Source: Oasisia sp. SBJ-2009
Taxonomy: Eukaryota; Annelida; Polychaeta; Sabellida; Siboglinidae
Length of the DNA: 64,000 nt
Assembly (NCBI GenBank): GCA_964017155.1
Contig: OZ024854.1
Coordinates: 51,759,596 to 51,823,595, forward strand
Direction of reading: 5' to 3'
Part shown: positions 21,334-36,630 of the stretch, in pieces
Layout: every line of letters begins with the position of its first letter
How positions within the stretch are numbered: position 1 is the stretch's first letter
Notes under the pieces: generated by a model
What the model was told of the DNA's origin: nothing
Seen by the model: the letters and a program-made list of their open reading frames with translations, nothing else
Database searches by the model: none
Position numbers and translations under genes: made by a program

Positions 21334-24049
21334 CGAAACCTACCATTTTGGACATATACCAAAATTCCAACTATTTTGGACCAAAACGAAATACGATATA
21401 TAATAATAATTTTTTAAACTAAATTAGTAGAACACATATAAGACAGCTTAACTCTAAGTTGTCATGTGTGTAAAAGAAAAATGTGTTCTTTTATTACAAA
21501 TATACTTTTTGTGGTCCAAAATGGTGGGTCCAAAAAAGTCAACGGCAAGCTGTCATGCAAAATAAAACCATTTTGGCACGCCATACCCACGAAACCGCCT
21601 ATTTTGTACGCGCGAAACAGCCAATGAGAATACAGCTGGACAAATGCGATAATGTCGGACAGATTTCAGAATTAAGAAAATATTGCGTGATTTTAGTATG
21701 TTCCAAGTCTGTTTCATTATGTATCGATTCCATACTGACGGAGTGAAATCCTTTATGAAGCATCGCCCAACTGGGCCACAACTATGTCGCAGGGGAGTGG
21801 AAAATGTTTCAAACTTGGGGTTTGTTTAACATTAAAGCGAGGACTGAGCTGTTTTATCGCCCACACCCCGTCGGCGGTAATCGGTGCAGAAACAAAACAG
21901 CTCTTTTCAGAGCTACGGTCCCATATATTCGTAGAAGAATTTGCTACCATTCAATTGATGTGTCATGCTTATTTTCCTGAACAATGTAAAACTGATCTAG
22001 TCAGATCGTTAACGAACTCTTACTAACTAGGCCTTAATTACGTTACGGCTACATCTGACTTGTACGTGTTGTAGAACAAAACATTTTGTTTTGCCTGCGG
22101 CTGGGTACGTTGTATGGACTTTGTATGTTACGAACTATGTTGTTTTAAGGGAATGAGATATGATGGCTGCTAGAAAATAAAAATGTGTGTCTACCTTTTT
22201 CTAATGTATTGTCCTAATTGATTTGATTGATCCCTCAAATTTAATAAAGTTTTGATAGTAGCAGTGATATTTCTTTGTATAAGTGGGTTATTATAAATCC
22301 AATAAAACAGTCATAAATGTATAGTTAAAAACAATTCTGCCACATATCGCTTTCTGCCTCACCATGATTACACGGATGTATATCATATTAAATATAGTCA
22401 GAAACATGATGTCGTATGCAAATGAACATTTACAAACTTGTTGAAAAGTTATTTAAATGTATGACAAGGAATTTGTTTCTAAGGAATTGTGACTCATTTG
22501 CTGTAACAAAGCAGGTATAAGTTTATAAAGAACTTTGTATTCAGCCAAACATTTATAATATATATATATACATATATATTTATACAATCCACATAATCCA
22601 ATTTAAATTTGTAATTTGTAATACAGTCTAAATGTATTATCTAATATCATTATTATACACAAGTCTTGGCCCTCTGACCACCTCAGGATTCCTTGTCACT
22701 AGTTAAAAAGTTACATATCTCAAATTAAACACTGCATACAGCGCTTCGAGACACATTTTCATAACAAATGCAAAACTTGACTTCCGGCCATGCGCCATAA
22801 CTCATGAAAATTATTTAAAGAAACGCATAGTATAAATTGTATCAGATGACATTCGAAACAACTGTTCACATTGATAACCACAGGAATTTTAACAAACAGC
22901 ATGTGGTGTTTAATGTTTATACATTGAATACTTTACATTTTGTCGCGCAATGATTATTTTGAATATGATGAGGCAGAAAGCGTATGTCATATGAAATAAA
23001 TATAGTCTTAGGAATATTGTATTTCACAAAGAATATTCATTTTACACTTTGCTTGCATGCCAGTGATGAAATGAATGGTTCTGATGTTGATATGTTGCTC
23101 AAAGATTTCAAAAACAGCATACTATGGTTCTGTATGGCAAAATTTCCAGAAACCAGTACCCACATGGATCTCTGCACAATTATTATACAACATCAGTACT
23201 TATAAAAGTGAAAAACGTGTTTAGCTGTAAAATAGTTTGCTACAGCTATACCTATTCAGTGTATTGTACAAAGCTCTGCGGGTATTCATTTGTGTCTTCC
23301 ACTGTTCATTCATCACCTTCTTTCTGACCTTTTCATCTAAACTTCTGTGCATCACATTCTCATCCATAAATGTCAGCAATGCTGGTTTGGTACAATGAAA
23401 GGGTAAGCAAAACGTCCGTTTTTTTATGAATGTGTTCAGTATGAGCAAACTGTGGTAATGTTATTTTGTTTTGTATGACCATCAGTACAATTATTGCAAT
23501 ATAAAGCACAATCCCCTTCTTGTCATAGTTAAATGATATTATGACGTGTAGCAGTAGCTTCTTTGTAAATTAAAAATAATAACGAGTTCAAATAGTTATA
23601 TATAATGCAGTCTCCAAATACAAAATCTTAAAACATGGGGTATTCAGGTGAAATGCTGTTGGAATTCTTATTACATGTATATTTTCAAATTAGATTTATA
23701 TATTTCTTGTCATACATATATATGTTACAATTTTTGTATTGCAAATAATAATTATGTATTAAGATAATTTCTAATTGCTGGGTCAAGAGAGGTATTTTCA
23801 ATAAATGTATGTTCATTCCACAAACTGCCCTTTCCTTCCTTGCCTCTGCATACATCTAAGGCCATGAGATGTTTCCCCACTTTTGTTATGGCCATTAATG
23901 CCAAGGGGCACTTGTTAAGTTCCCATGTTGACTTTTTCCAAATGTCCCATGTGGGAATAAAAGTGGGCACAATCTTATGGTGTGGTGTCCAAGCCGAATT
24001 GTTTTATATATAAAGGCACTCGTGGACATACATAAAGTATTGTTTAAAT
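21331..24049. other. No confident gene; one weak candidate exon
   Basis: Mostly AT-rich unique sequence. On the minus strand at about 23400-23240 a frame reads TFMDENVMHRSLDEKVRKKV then MNEQWKTQMNT, which looks coding-like. I cannot assign a family or a convincing exon structure. Confidence 0.3.
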
Positions 24050-25560
24050 AAAATAGTAGACGATAATTTCACATTTAAGCACATTGAAGAAGATATAAAG
24101 AGTATGATAACTAATTTACCAAAAACATGTAGTTGATGGTCTATCCACTAAATTGCTAACAATTCTTGAATCGGCACTAACAAAATATGTAACTTTATTA
24201 ACAAATCAAGTATTAACCATAGGGATAATCCGTGATAAACGAAGAATTGCAAAGGTCATCTCAGTCTATAGAAAGGTGAACCAAGCAGAGATGGAGTAAT
24301 CGTATTCCATACTCGTAATACTTGTACTTGTACTTTCTGAGTAATCATACTTGTACTAGGGTATATTGGCCCAAAAAGCAAAGTAATCATACTGATACTT
24401 GAGTAGGTTACCAAAGTAATCGTATTTACGATTACTTCTCTCCATCCCTGGATCCATGAGTATAGGCCCATACCACTTCTACCAACTATTTCAAAAATAC
24501 TTTAAAAATATTTGAACAATGATCATCTTATTTAAAGACTCTAACATTAAGTGGCACTAAAATTAATAGATAGAATAATAACCAAACAGGATAAAGATAA
24601 AATACCTATTAATGTTTATTTAGATCTTTCCAAATCCTTTGATACCATTGATCGTATTATTTTACTAGATAAATTGAAATGTCATGGTGTACATGGAACA
24701 AATCTTAACTTATTCAGCAGCTACCCAGAACTCATAAAAAATGCATGGAAATTAACAACATCAAATCAAATATGCTCTCAACAACAACAGGTGTACCACA
24801 AGGTTTAATCATAGGACCACTATTTCTCATAGGACTATTATTATACATCAGTGATTTTGCACAAGACAGTAAAATGGTTATCTTTCTCATTTATGCTGAC
24901 AATACAACCATATCAAGTACAGTGTACACTAAATATGTTCAGTAATAACAAAAATGAAAAAAGTTAGATTCTTTAATAAACAAAGAATTTGTAAGATAAA
25001 TGAATGGCTCAAAATCAACAAAGTATCACTGTATGTACTAAAATCTAAATACATGACATTTCAAACAGCAAAGAAAAATAGAATAACAATTTATAGAAAC
25101 ACATTAACTGGAAAAAGCACACTGAAAACATATTCTAAAATAATCAGAATTTTAAACAAATTACCTCTAGATAAAAAAATATTATTAAATTCATTAATAG
25201 AGCTACACGCTAAATAATGCATCATGGCATGGGGCTTTGAATGTAATAGAATAATAACTATGAGATACATAATCATGATAAAAAGCTTATCATAAAATAT
25301 GCACTTATCAAAATAAACATGATTTTGCAAAGTCTTCGGCATAATTTGCAACAATTATAACATTCCTGAAATAGTCAAAGAAAAACTTAGCTCACATAGT
25401 TCACTGGGATTTGCCAAGTATGTGAAACTCTATATCTTGCCATATTATCAAGTAACGTGCACTAAGCAAAACATGTATGCAACATTTAGAATCAACAACC
25501 ACCTATCAACTTTACACAGTATGACTATTTACAACACTGCAAACAATAAAAACATGTGCT
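24050..25560 (+). mobile_element. CR1-like LINE RT fragment, decayed, split by a MITE
   Basis: Traces of RT read FKHIEEDIKSMITNLP, then RDKRRIAKVISVYRKV before the MITE at 24286-24450. After it come YRPIS-like sequence, VYLDLSKSFDTIDRIILLDK (24620-24675), GVPQGLIIGPLF (24790-24830), an ADN remnant of the YADD box (24895) and a C-terminal part to about 25560. Multiple frameshifts and stops are present, and the endonuclease part is absent. Confidence 0.8.
24286..24450. mobile_element. hAT-type MITE, 165 bp
   Basis: Terminal inverted repeats are CAGAGATGGAG at the left and CAGGGATGGAG (complement) at the right. Flanking 8-mers gaaccaag (24278-24285) and gatccatg (24451-24458) match at 6 of 8 positions. 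The interior is made of 'gtaatcgta/tacttgta' subterminal repeats. It has no coding capacity. It interrupts the LINE RT reading at the point where KKGDP-YRPIS is expected. Confidence 0.75.
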
Positions 25561-26600
25561 GTGCAAAGGCATCTTTATAATGTTTTTGTTTGTTTCTGGA
25601 AGAATTTGTTTCAGATGATGTAATGATGTTGTAAATTAAGTTTCTAAAAAAAGGTGGCTCCTCGATAGTAACTAGCACGGTTTTAGGACTCTCCAGACCC
25701 TACCCTGTATTAGCAATTATATACACTACTACCATGTTTGCTGTGATTGTTTTATTTTGTATTGTTCCCGAATTGTTTGACAAGGATGTATGCAATGGTA
25801 TGTGTGTATTTTTTGAAATACAAGTCAAATAATAGAACATTATTCGTCTTCAGCTGATAAAAAACTGTTCTGATGCAGATTAAGATAACATTTACACACC
25901 TTGATAAGGGTAATACAATTATCTCCTTGAATTAAGGCCTACTCTATATATACATATACTACATGGCACAATTCCAACTTAAACGACCTAAGGTCAGGTA
26001 TAACTTGTTATAAGTCATAAAGATGTCAAATTTGTGACAAAGAAGCATAGTGATATATCGGAAGCAAAAACATAGAATAACTCAATTATGACAAGTCACA
26101 TGACCAAAACTGGCCACCAAAGATAAATATAATAGTGTATTTTTAAAACACAATTTTGTGGTTATTACTTATTACTGGATAAGTTGATATTTTGATAGCA
26201 TGATTACAATACATTATGTATTAATCTGAACTAAAAGAAACAAGATCAGACAAATATTAAAACATATATATATCTTTTATATACAAATGTTACAAAAACA
26301 CATAATCACCGTGGACAAAACATGCTACGTCTCTCTAAATAAAATTTTCATTCATTTCAGTTTCTTCATCTTATGTAACTTCAACACTATGCCAATTTTC
26401 ATCAGCATCAGTCAACAACCTTTCTATATATCTTGTCATATATTGACATGCATGGCTAAAAAAATGGAGAAAACAGTGTTCAAATCCTTGGTACATATTT
26501 TACTACATATCGTCTGACAACACTATTTCACTTACAAAAGCTCCAGTTTCACAGCTACCATCACCTAGTACTTGTACCAGCATGCCTCCTCTTTCTACAT
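25561..26600. other. No gene seen
   Basis: AT-rich sequence without recognised features. Confidence 0.4.
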
Positions 26601-26609
26601 CTCTTGGCT

Positions 26610-26962
26610 GCTTCTGTTACTTGCTTTTCAGCTGATATCAACTGTTTTCAGTCAATGGCAGCACCCTGCTCGAGATGCAAGTTGAAGTTTTCGCCACAAG
26701 TGTTTTTCAAGTTCATGATAGCACCACATGCCCTGCATATGTAAAGAGTACTCTAGTTGCAAGGCCTGCACCAAACTGTTACATCATACCCACTGTGCTG
26801 CCATGTGGGACAAGGAAATTGTTCGACAAACTTCATGAGCGGTCGAGTTTCAAATAACCGATATCCATTCAGTGGCTCATCACCAATGGCTGGTTCAGGC
26901 TGCAGAACACCGGGCTTCTGAGCTGACGAGCTCCTTGGCAGTTCCGATCCAGTGGTGGCCAA
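26610..26962 (-). pseudogene. Cys-rich (zinc-ribbon-like) transposon-type remnant
   Basis: The minus-strand frame reads NGYRLFETRPLMKFVEQFPC, then YDVTVWCRPCN, a stop, then STLYICRACGAIMNLKNTCG, another stop, and QLISAEKQVTEAAKRCRKRR. Paired Cys-x-x-Cys motifs after a GYRL opening resemble the N-terminal zinc-ribbon region found upstream of Mutator-like transposase domains in invertebrates. That assignment is from memory of the pattern and is weak. Two in-frame stops mark it as decayed. Confidence 0.35.
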
Positions 26963-29144
<2,182 letters not shown>

Positions 29145-29424
29145 GCTGCAGCGCGCATAAATTATTTATTATGTAACACTGTCGCCGCAGGCGTCATATG
29201 AACTCAGACATTCAGGCACGGGGTCAAAGTTGATCGGCCACCTGAGGTCACCTGAGGTTACGCCAGTTCGGCGCGCATGTGCATATGTGGAACGACGTTC
29301 TGGACTGCTCGGCGTTGCACACTGTTGCGCTAACCTTCGCCATGAACCGCTAACCTTTGACATGAACTGCTAACCTTAGACATGCTGGACTGCATCAACA
29401 TGCTGGACCGCGACACCGGCACCC
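29145..29424 (-). repeat. Dispersed repeat, copy 2
   Basis: Inverted copy of 8676-8905 with one fewer 19-20 bp internal unit and an extra ~70 bp segment (cacctgaggtcacctgaggt region). High identity at both ends suggests a short non-autonomous element or segmental copy. Confidence 0.75.
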
Positions 29425-30527
29425 TATACGTCTGAATTTAAGTGCGATTTTCGGAGTGAGGTACACTGATTTCAGAGGGTTGCCCTCTGGATTATTGTTA
29501 AGGAAGGTTTGAAGTTTAGAAAACAACAGGGCAACCAAAAATAGCACGAGGTGTCCACTTCGACCACCGTGCGCCCCGAATAGGGAGGCTTGGTGAGTGA
29601 ACACCAGGGTATTTATGCCTCGGTGGTTTTGCAGGCAGTACGTTGCAAATATTCTACTCTATGGCATCATCATACTTGGTTAGGGTCTGTTACCGAATAT
29701 AACAAAACATTATTTGCATAATTGCTAAACAAAATAGCAACATATAACGTGCGATCACTACTAAGATATGAACATATATAAGAACTAAAGCATACATTTA
29801 CCGAGAACAGATTACAAAGTGGCCACCTATTAGACCATTCCAGGCATACAACGGCCAAGCAGGAGTAGCCTTTCTCATAATTAAGAAATTGAAAGACAAC
29901 ATAGCGAAAGTAAATAGCTTCAGCCCCTGTTAAGCAGAACAACAAAGCGACACAAACTGAAGATTGTAAAATATATGCACCAATGTCCTGTGCAGAACAT
30001 GTTACAGCCGTGCAAAAGAAGTCTCGGCAGCAACTGCACTTTCTTCGAAAGTCGTAAAACGCCTCTTTTCTATGTAGGACACCCGTCAATATTTAAAAAA
30101 GGACGCATGCAGTAATCCTGGAAATCTGACTGCTCAAATGAACTGCCTTCACAGCAGGTGAATGTCGAGAAAAATGTCATTAAAAAAAAATTACACATTC
30201 CCATCCGGGAAGAGTAACTGTGGTATATTCGGCCACACAACCAAGTTGACAGCGCGCGCGCCATTAGTAGAGGCGTTTGGACGAGCACCGTTGTGTGTAT
30301 TGGAGCATGCGTACACTGGCACGACGTTGACGTTACCACGAAGTTGTGCTTTGCGCAGCTGCGGATTGATATAATCAGTGATCACGTCATTGCCGCTTCC
30401 GTGGACGAAGTAGAAGTGGACCAGTGATAAGCCATTTTCTAAAGAAATTCCTCGTTTTCCATTTCTTCGATCGCTTCATCGTCTTATTATTTATAGTTAC
30501 TAATACGCCGGTTCATTGCTGTTGCAG
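29425..30527. other. No gene seen
   Basis: Unique sequence with short unrelated open frames. Confidence 0.35.
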
Positions 30528-30670
30528 AAAACATCCACAATGAAAACGAGATGTGGACTACGAGCTCTTCAGTGGTTGCGTCAAGGCGACGGGAACTCGA
30601 GGAAGCATTGTTCGCGAACTTCGAGCAAAAGAGACGAGAAGTCATACGTACACCATTCAAGATGACGTAG
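30528..30670 (+). CDS. Candidate orphan exon (basic/acidic helix)
   Basis: The acceptor is cattgctgttgcag|. The frame, starting with two leftover bases, reads NIHNENEMWTTSSS, then SRRRELEEALFANFEQKRRE and VIRTPFKMT, then TAG. The charged ELEEALFANFEQKRREV segment would form an amphipathic helix. The codon pattern is coding-like and it is near a second candidate exon at 30764, but phases to that exon do not clearly match. No family is recognised. Confidence 0.3.
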
Positions 30671-30763
30671 CTGCTGCTAAGCCTTAGAGACGGTGACATT
30701 ATTCATAATATCGTATGTGCATTTTAAGAGTTAACATGTGCAGATCGTTGGAATTTATTTTAG

Positions 30764-30885
30764 GTAACCATATTCGGGAGGAGAGTAATCTCCTTTCGCT
30801 GTTGAAGCACTGGGAAATCACACCGCTTCCTCCCCGACAGAGGTTGGAGATTGGCTGTCCGGCTTGCATATTCCTTCAGCTGCAG
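30764..30885 (+). CDS. Candidate orphan exon
   Basis: The acceptor is ggaatttattttag| and the donor is CTGCAG|GTATTT, giving two bases plus 40 codons (HIREESNLLSLLKHWEITPL, then RQRLEIGCPACIFLQLQ). Good splice sites on both sides and GC-richer, coding-like composition than its surroundings support an exon. Function unknown. Confidence 0.35.
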
Positions 30886-31552
30886 GTATTTTAACATGAT
30901 GTAATTTTTATCTAACCTAAATGACTGGTTGATTGCTGACGGTGTTTTTACATCATTCGAAGTACCATTTCGTAAAATACTCAAACTGAAAAACAAAGAA
31001 GTCGTGTACCGTTTGTTTCTAAATGTCGTGCAAACAATGTAGGGGTAGGAAGATTATAATGGACACGAACGAATGTATTGACGTCTCACAAAACGCACCG
31101 CACCACACTTGATACAAGTTTTCACTTCCATAATATAATATATCATGAGTTGTGCTAACATGCACCCCATTGAGATGTTTAAATTCGGCGCAGTTTGATA
31201 GACATCGTGAATCCCCATCCATTCATTATTTTTAACACAACGATGTCCGAGAAAGGACCAGATCGGGTTTTTATACACTATTCCCGGGTCGGTTGAGAGA
31301 AGTGTCTTAAACGTGTGTAATATACAAGCACAGCATTCGTTTGTGAAGGTTAAACAATAGTTTACGCTGGACACAATAATGGATATGGTGGTCAATTACT
31401 ACGGGCAGAAATGTGCGGAGCGTTCTTATGGGTATACATATCTACTTCACATGCGGGTTCGTAATCCTTTGAAATTCAGGCGTACCGTGTCTGGTTTAGA
31501 AAACCGCGCCCTCACGCGGTTTGAATCTGGAATGACACCCCCTCCGCATAGA
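30886..31552. other. No gene seen
   Basis: Unique sequence with no feature I can support. Confidence 0.35.
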
Positions 31553-31930
31553 TAATAATAATAATAATGACTTCTTTTGCGCCAATATCCTCGAAGATCA
31601 AGCTCAGTGGCGCGACAAAACCAAGGGATTAAGCAAACTCGTAATCGTAAAACAATGCGTGAATCGTCAATGGATGGATGAAGAAGCTAGGAGGCTAAGG
31701 AGAATAGGCAGCATTAAGGAGATATGTTTTTAGACGTCGGCGGAATGAAACTATATTACCTTCTGATTTAACACTGGCAAGAAGCGAATTCCACACCGTT
31801 GGTGCGGCAACCGAGAAAGCTCAACCTATAAGTCTTGAAGTTGTGAACGTCGTCGCGGTCATATTTCAATGGCAATTCCCGCTACCCGTCTTGTCTTCCG
31901 ATATGAGTAAGGGCCGACAGCGAAAAAGTA
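31553..31930 (-). repeat. SINE-like repeat with ATT tail
   Basis: Read on the minus strand it ends GGATATTGGCGCAAAAGAAG followed by (ATT)n, the 3'-tail style of LINE-mobilised SINEs. The upstream body contains 'gaattccacaccgttggtgcggcaaccgagaa', a block I associate with repeats common in marine invertebrate genomes. No clear tRNA head is seen. Confidence 0.4.
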
Positions 31931-32226
31931 AACACCGCCGCAATTTTCTTTAATAATACCCCAGCAATTGTTACCCTCCCTCGCCATTACGATTTCGCGT
32001 CGTGAAGACGTTCCGGCCCAGTCCACACAATGTCAAGTGAATGTCTCCTCCATACAGAATACACTGTCTTGTGCATTCATCAAAATGGTCTTCTCAAGAC
32101 ACGCCCCTGTAACCTGTGTATATAAAATATATTAAGTATTCTGGCTCCATCTATAAAGTATTCTGGCTCCTCTGGTCGGGAGGAGAGTTATATGCAATAT
32201 TTAGAAAAGTAAATATAATCTAGAAC

Positions 32227-32229
<3 letters not shown>

Positions 32230-32312
<83 letters not shown>
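32230..32312. repeat. (AT)n microsatellite
   Basis: A pure AT run. Confidence 0.95.
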
Positions 32313-32314
<2 letters not shown>

Positions 32315-33417
32315 TATGAATTTGAGTGGTCAATTCGTCGATAAATGTATACCCTCGAAAACAATTTGGGGAAATGTTCTAAAAAGAAACATTCAGCGAA
32401 ATAAGCCATTAGACAAATTAAATACAAGCCAGTGATATGGAAGTCATGTATACATTTGGGAAGTGAAAAAGTTTACATCGTTTATAAAGAAGCAGTTAAC
32501 AAAGCTACACAATTGTTTTTAGAAATTCAATCAGAATGTATTTCGAGATCTGCGTTGAATTGCTGTCATGTGACGACCAACAACACAGTCATATATCGAC
32601 CGTTGTCGGAGAGATGTCGAGCAGGCTCCACAGAAGAAAATACAGTGGATTCAGAAAGGTTTTGAACTTTATTTACGATATGAATTGCAATAACCATGCT
32701 GACATCTTGAGAAAACACGGGCGATTTTTTTTTAAGAATGTGTCGATCAGCAGATACTGTTTCCAAGAAAATTGCCATAAGGAGTAACCATCGCATATTT
32801 AACATCCTATGCATATGCGCTGATATTTCATATAAAAACCTTACGCTGAATACATCGGTGAAAGAGCGAATGGCTTATCTTGCCCGATATACAACGACAC
32901 CGTGTGGTTTTACTATCAATAAAACTGAAAGACGGTTTCACACCCAGCGAAGCGAAAGCATAGTGCGTAAAGGGATAAGTGGCGAAATGTGTCAAAAGCC
33001 GCAAGTCCCACCAAGTGACACCATTAATTAATGGCACTACAAACGCTGAAATAAAGACAATGATATCGCCATACGCCACTGACACACTTACGATTAATCA
33101 ACATTCATCGACAGAATAATTCATTCATTTCACAGTTAAAATGTTCCGCTTCACTGCACCTCACATCTCTAGTGCAGTGATCAGACAGCAGCACACCTGC
33201 AGTACCATTCCCTGTCTGCCTCGCTGCCAGAGAATGGCTATTAACACAATGGGTGATCACGCCTGTGATTGTCTGCAGTCAACTTCTCAAAGCTCAATGT
33301 CTGTTTTTCTTTTCAACTCTCAATGTCCGGACTATCTGCTAGTTTGGCTTCATAAGCCCCACATCGGGCGCACTCTCGCGGTGTAACAGCTATGGCTACA
33401 CCAAAAAAAATTGACAT
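32313..33417. other. No gene seen
   Basis: Several short open frames (up to 97 codons) without motifs. Confidence 0.35.
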
Positions 33418-33670
33418 TACGGGTTACACCAACACATATGTAAGACTACAGAAAAACGGCGACACTGATTAACACCAAACGAACTCGACAGCAGAAGAAA
33501 TCAGTTTCTACCCAGCTGGAACACAGTATCTACCCTACGCCAGAAGAAATATCCTACACATATGGCACGCCAGAGATACATAAACCAGACGTACCGCTTA
33601 GACCGAACGTGTCTAGCATGGGGAGCATAACATATATTGTAGCCAATGCACTGGCTAACAGTCTCACACC
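33418..33670 (+). pseudogene. Penelope-like RT fragment, 5' piece (cut by hAT-type insertion)
   Basis: Reads LINTKRTRQQKKSVSTQLEH, then EEISYTYGTPEIHKPDVPLR and VSSMGSITYIVANALANSLT. The Y-G-x-P-x-I-H-K-P-x-x-P-L-R-P block followed by SS-x-G-S-x-T-Y is the signature of Penelope-like reverse transcriptases. The sequence breaks at 33670 and resumes at 40360 in the same frame (SLT then PLYGK). Confidence 0.85.
33663..33670. other. Target-site duplication, left (ctcacacc)
   Basis: Identical to 40352-40359 across 6.68 kb. Confidence 0.88.
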
Positions 33671-34476
33671 CAGTGGTGGGATGTAACGAAGTACATTTAC
33701 CTCGTTACATTACTTAAGTAGTTTATTTTGAAATCTACTTGTAACGAAGTACATTTTGGGGAATTACTTTAACTTGTAACGAAGTACTTTTTTGTTTACT
33801 TTCTGACTGTTTTACTTCTAAATTTTGCGTTACTATTATCTACCGCCAATTTAAAAATTACCCTCGACCCCTGATTGTGTAGTCGTTGTTTGCTTTGCCG
33901 TCGGGCCGACATCATGGCATCAATCGTGTTTCACGCTGACCTATTACATAACTGGCGCTTGGTTAAAACCTATGAAGAGTTTCTTTGATTAAGATCAATT
34001 AAATAGTAAATGTGGGGCAAGGCATTGTTTGTTTTGTGCAGACATCAATGATCAGTCGCATTTTCCTGCTGCCACTCCTGGCTTCGCACATCGGTGTTTC
34101 CGTATGACCGGCGCATCGACCATGCCGCGAGTCAGTGGCTTGAAAATTGCAATCGAGATTCATTGTTTAGAAATCGGATAAATAGGTTGCATCAATAGAA
34201 AAGATCAGTATAATGCTAGGCTGAAATTTCATGATGAACTAAGTCGCAAATATTAGGCGTAACACTTCGCCACGCAAAACATGCTACTGGCGCCGTATGC
34301 AAGGCCAGGGACTAAGTCGCGAAACTGGGTATAACTCGGTTGCGATGTCGCAAGTTCGCTAATCCGGTATGCATGAGCACCGCATAGGCTCGATTTTAGG
34401 CTGTTGCCCGCACTGCGACCGCCTATCTCTAGGCCCTCTAGCTAGGAGGTGTAACTCTTAGGAGGTGGGTATAAAA

Positions 34477-34982
34477 ATGGCGGCCGTAGTAGTTTGGAGA
34501 AGTCAACACAGGAGGAATTTGACGCGAAATCGTGTATTCCGGGATAGGAAGAATCCACTGGATATGTACGATGACGGAGAGTTATACGACAAGTTTAGAT
34601 TTCGCCGTCACGATATCCTAACAATCGTGGATGAACTGCTAGACGACTTAGAGTACCCCGATCGACACGCGATAAGGCTCCTTGCCGGCTACTCTGCAAG
34701 TTATAGACACGTATGCGAGTTTGTTTCTAAAACTTGGTGGCTGAGACCATCCGTATCGACCAGTCAACCGCTTCCCGAACCATCCACCGTGTGACCAACG
34801 CTTTGTTCGCTCGGATGCATGAGTGGGTACAGCTACCGACGCAACAACAAGCCGACCGACAGAAGGCGAGTTCCTCCGGCTAGCGGGATTCCCCACCGCG
34901 GCGGCATGCATCGACGGGACCCACGTCCGCACGAGCACGAGCATATGTCAACAGAGAGAATTTTCACTCGATAAACGTCCAG
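34477..34982 (+). pseudogene. HARB1-like (PIF/Harbinger nuclease) remnant, exon 1
   Basis: Starts MAAVVVWRSQHRRN, then RVFRDRKNPLDMYDDGELYD, FRFRRHDILTIVDELLDDLE and YPDRH, the standard HARB1 N-terminus. Further on, in shifted frames, come TIRIDQSTASRTIHRVTNAL, then EWVQLPTQQQAD, EFLRLAGFPTAAACIDGTHV and AYVNRENFHSINVQ. These include the first catalytic Asp (CIDGTHV). The donor is CAG|GTAACG. At least three frameshifts mean it is not functional. Confidence 0.9.
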
Positions 34983-35786
34983 GTAACGTGTGATTTATCA
35001 AATAGTTTAAATTTCACAAAACCTTTATGCAATGTGACTCTATTTTAACATACTAGGTAATACGTATTTACTGAAGTACTTCTTGAAGTACTTGAATGAC
35101 CACAATTTTTTTAAATGATGCGAATACATGATCAAACATAGATTTAAATACAACTTCATAATTAAAATGTAATTACATTTTATTAACTATTTGTAATTGT
35201 ATGTGACACTACGTAAAATGAATCGGTTGTATAAATTTGTATTGAAATACTTCCCTAAATTATTTGATTTGTTTCTCAAATATAATTTCAAGTACTTTTA
35301 TTTCAGTATGGCTATTATTTTAGTTAGATTTCATTTGCTTTTCTACAGTCAAACATGTCAATAGATCATTTGAAAATTGACCACATTTTCTAGTAAGAAC
35401 GAAAACCATTATCACATTTTTTAGTTATCACCTGTGAGCAGCTTGGTTTTGTTGCTAATAACACTCCTAACATATATTTGCTCTGTATGGTCTGGGGATG
35501 GTAGAAGTTCCTCAAAAATTATTACTTGCCTATATTGTTGACATTTGACAGCATACCAACTGTAGCTATGTAGGAATATATCATCACAAATATGATGATG
35601 TATTGATTTGACCACATATACAGGGTACTTGAATTATTATTATTATTCACTTATGTGAAACACCTATGGATATATGTGTTTAGTATAGTATATATGTATA
35701 CTATTTTATTTTTATTTACTACATGTTTATACTATTTTACTTATTTATTCATTTTTAATATAGTGTGCAGTTGTGTGCCAATTTAA

Positions 35787-35790
<4 letters not shown>

Positions 35791-35871
<81 letters not shown>
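35791..35871. repeat. (TA)n microsatellite
   Basis: A pure TA run in the HARB1-like intron. Confidence 0.95.
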
Positions 35872-35875
<4 letters not shown>

Positions 35876-35914
35876 GTTATTAGTATGTATTTTTATTATT
35901 GTTATTTTAGGAAT

Positions 35915-35993
35915 AATCATTGTAAAGCGCCCCAGAACTATTATTTGGATGGGGCGCTATATAAGAAATAAACTATTATTATTATTTATTTAT
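35915..35993 (+). repeat. SINE/LINE 3' tail fragment
   Basis: tgtaaagcgccccagaacta, then ggggcgctatataag and aaataaac with (TTA)n, the conserved 3'-end hairpin-type tail (GCGCTATATAA) of CR1/L2-mobilised elements. Confidence 0.6.
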
Positions 35994-36630
35994 TGTACAC
36001 TGTGAAACAGTTAATTTTGCCTCTTGTGCCAGTCACTGATGTTTCCTCTAATTAAAGTACACTGTAGCTACCTTATTTGCACATGCCACTTAATTGCAAT
36101 TAGTAACCCCAGACATCTGTCCCCAGCCACCAGCTCCTACTATTGTTTGTTCAAGTGCTTCTTGCAGCTGATCACACATGGCTACACTTTGAGGACAGGG
36201 TAGCATACATATATGCCTGCATGCTAGGGGTTTATTGCTTGAATGGAAAGGCTGTTTTTATTATGATAGATCAAGAGAATGATGTAGGATACTTGGATCT
36301 TTTTACCTATGTACAATTTTTTTTATTTGCATGTTTAATGCTATCAATGTGTTTAAATGCAAAAATGTCCAGGTACTATTTTACTGTAGTCATTTAAACT
36401 TAACAATAAAGTGCTGTTTGAAATGCATCAGTTACAAATTCAACACTTAATAATTAAGAAATAATTGTATTTCACCCCTGTGCTATTGACCACTTCTAAA
36501 TAAAATGTAAGACACAGTTTTCTTTCATGCACAAACTAATAATAACTACACAGTATAAAGTATTAAAAAATGCATTGACTCAGGTATAAAAACATGCACA
36601 TTAAATGAGTGTCATCTGTCTCTGTTGTAG

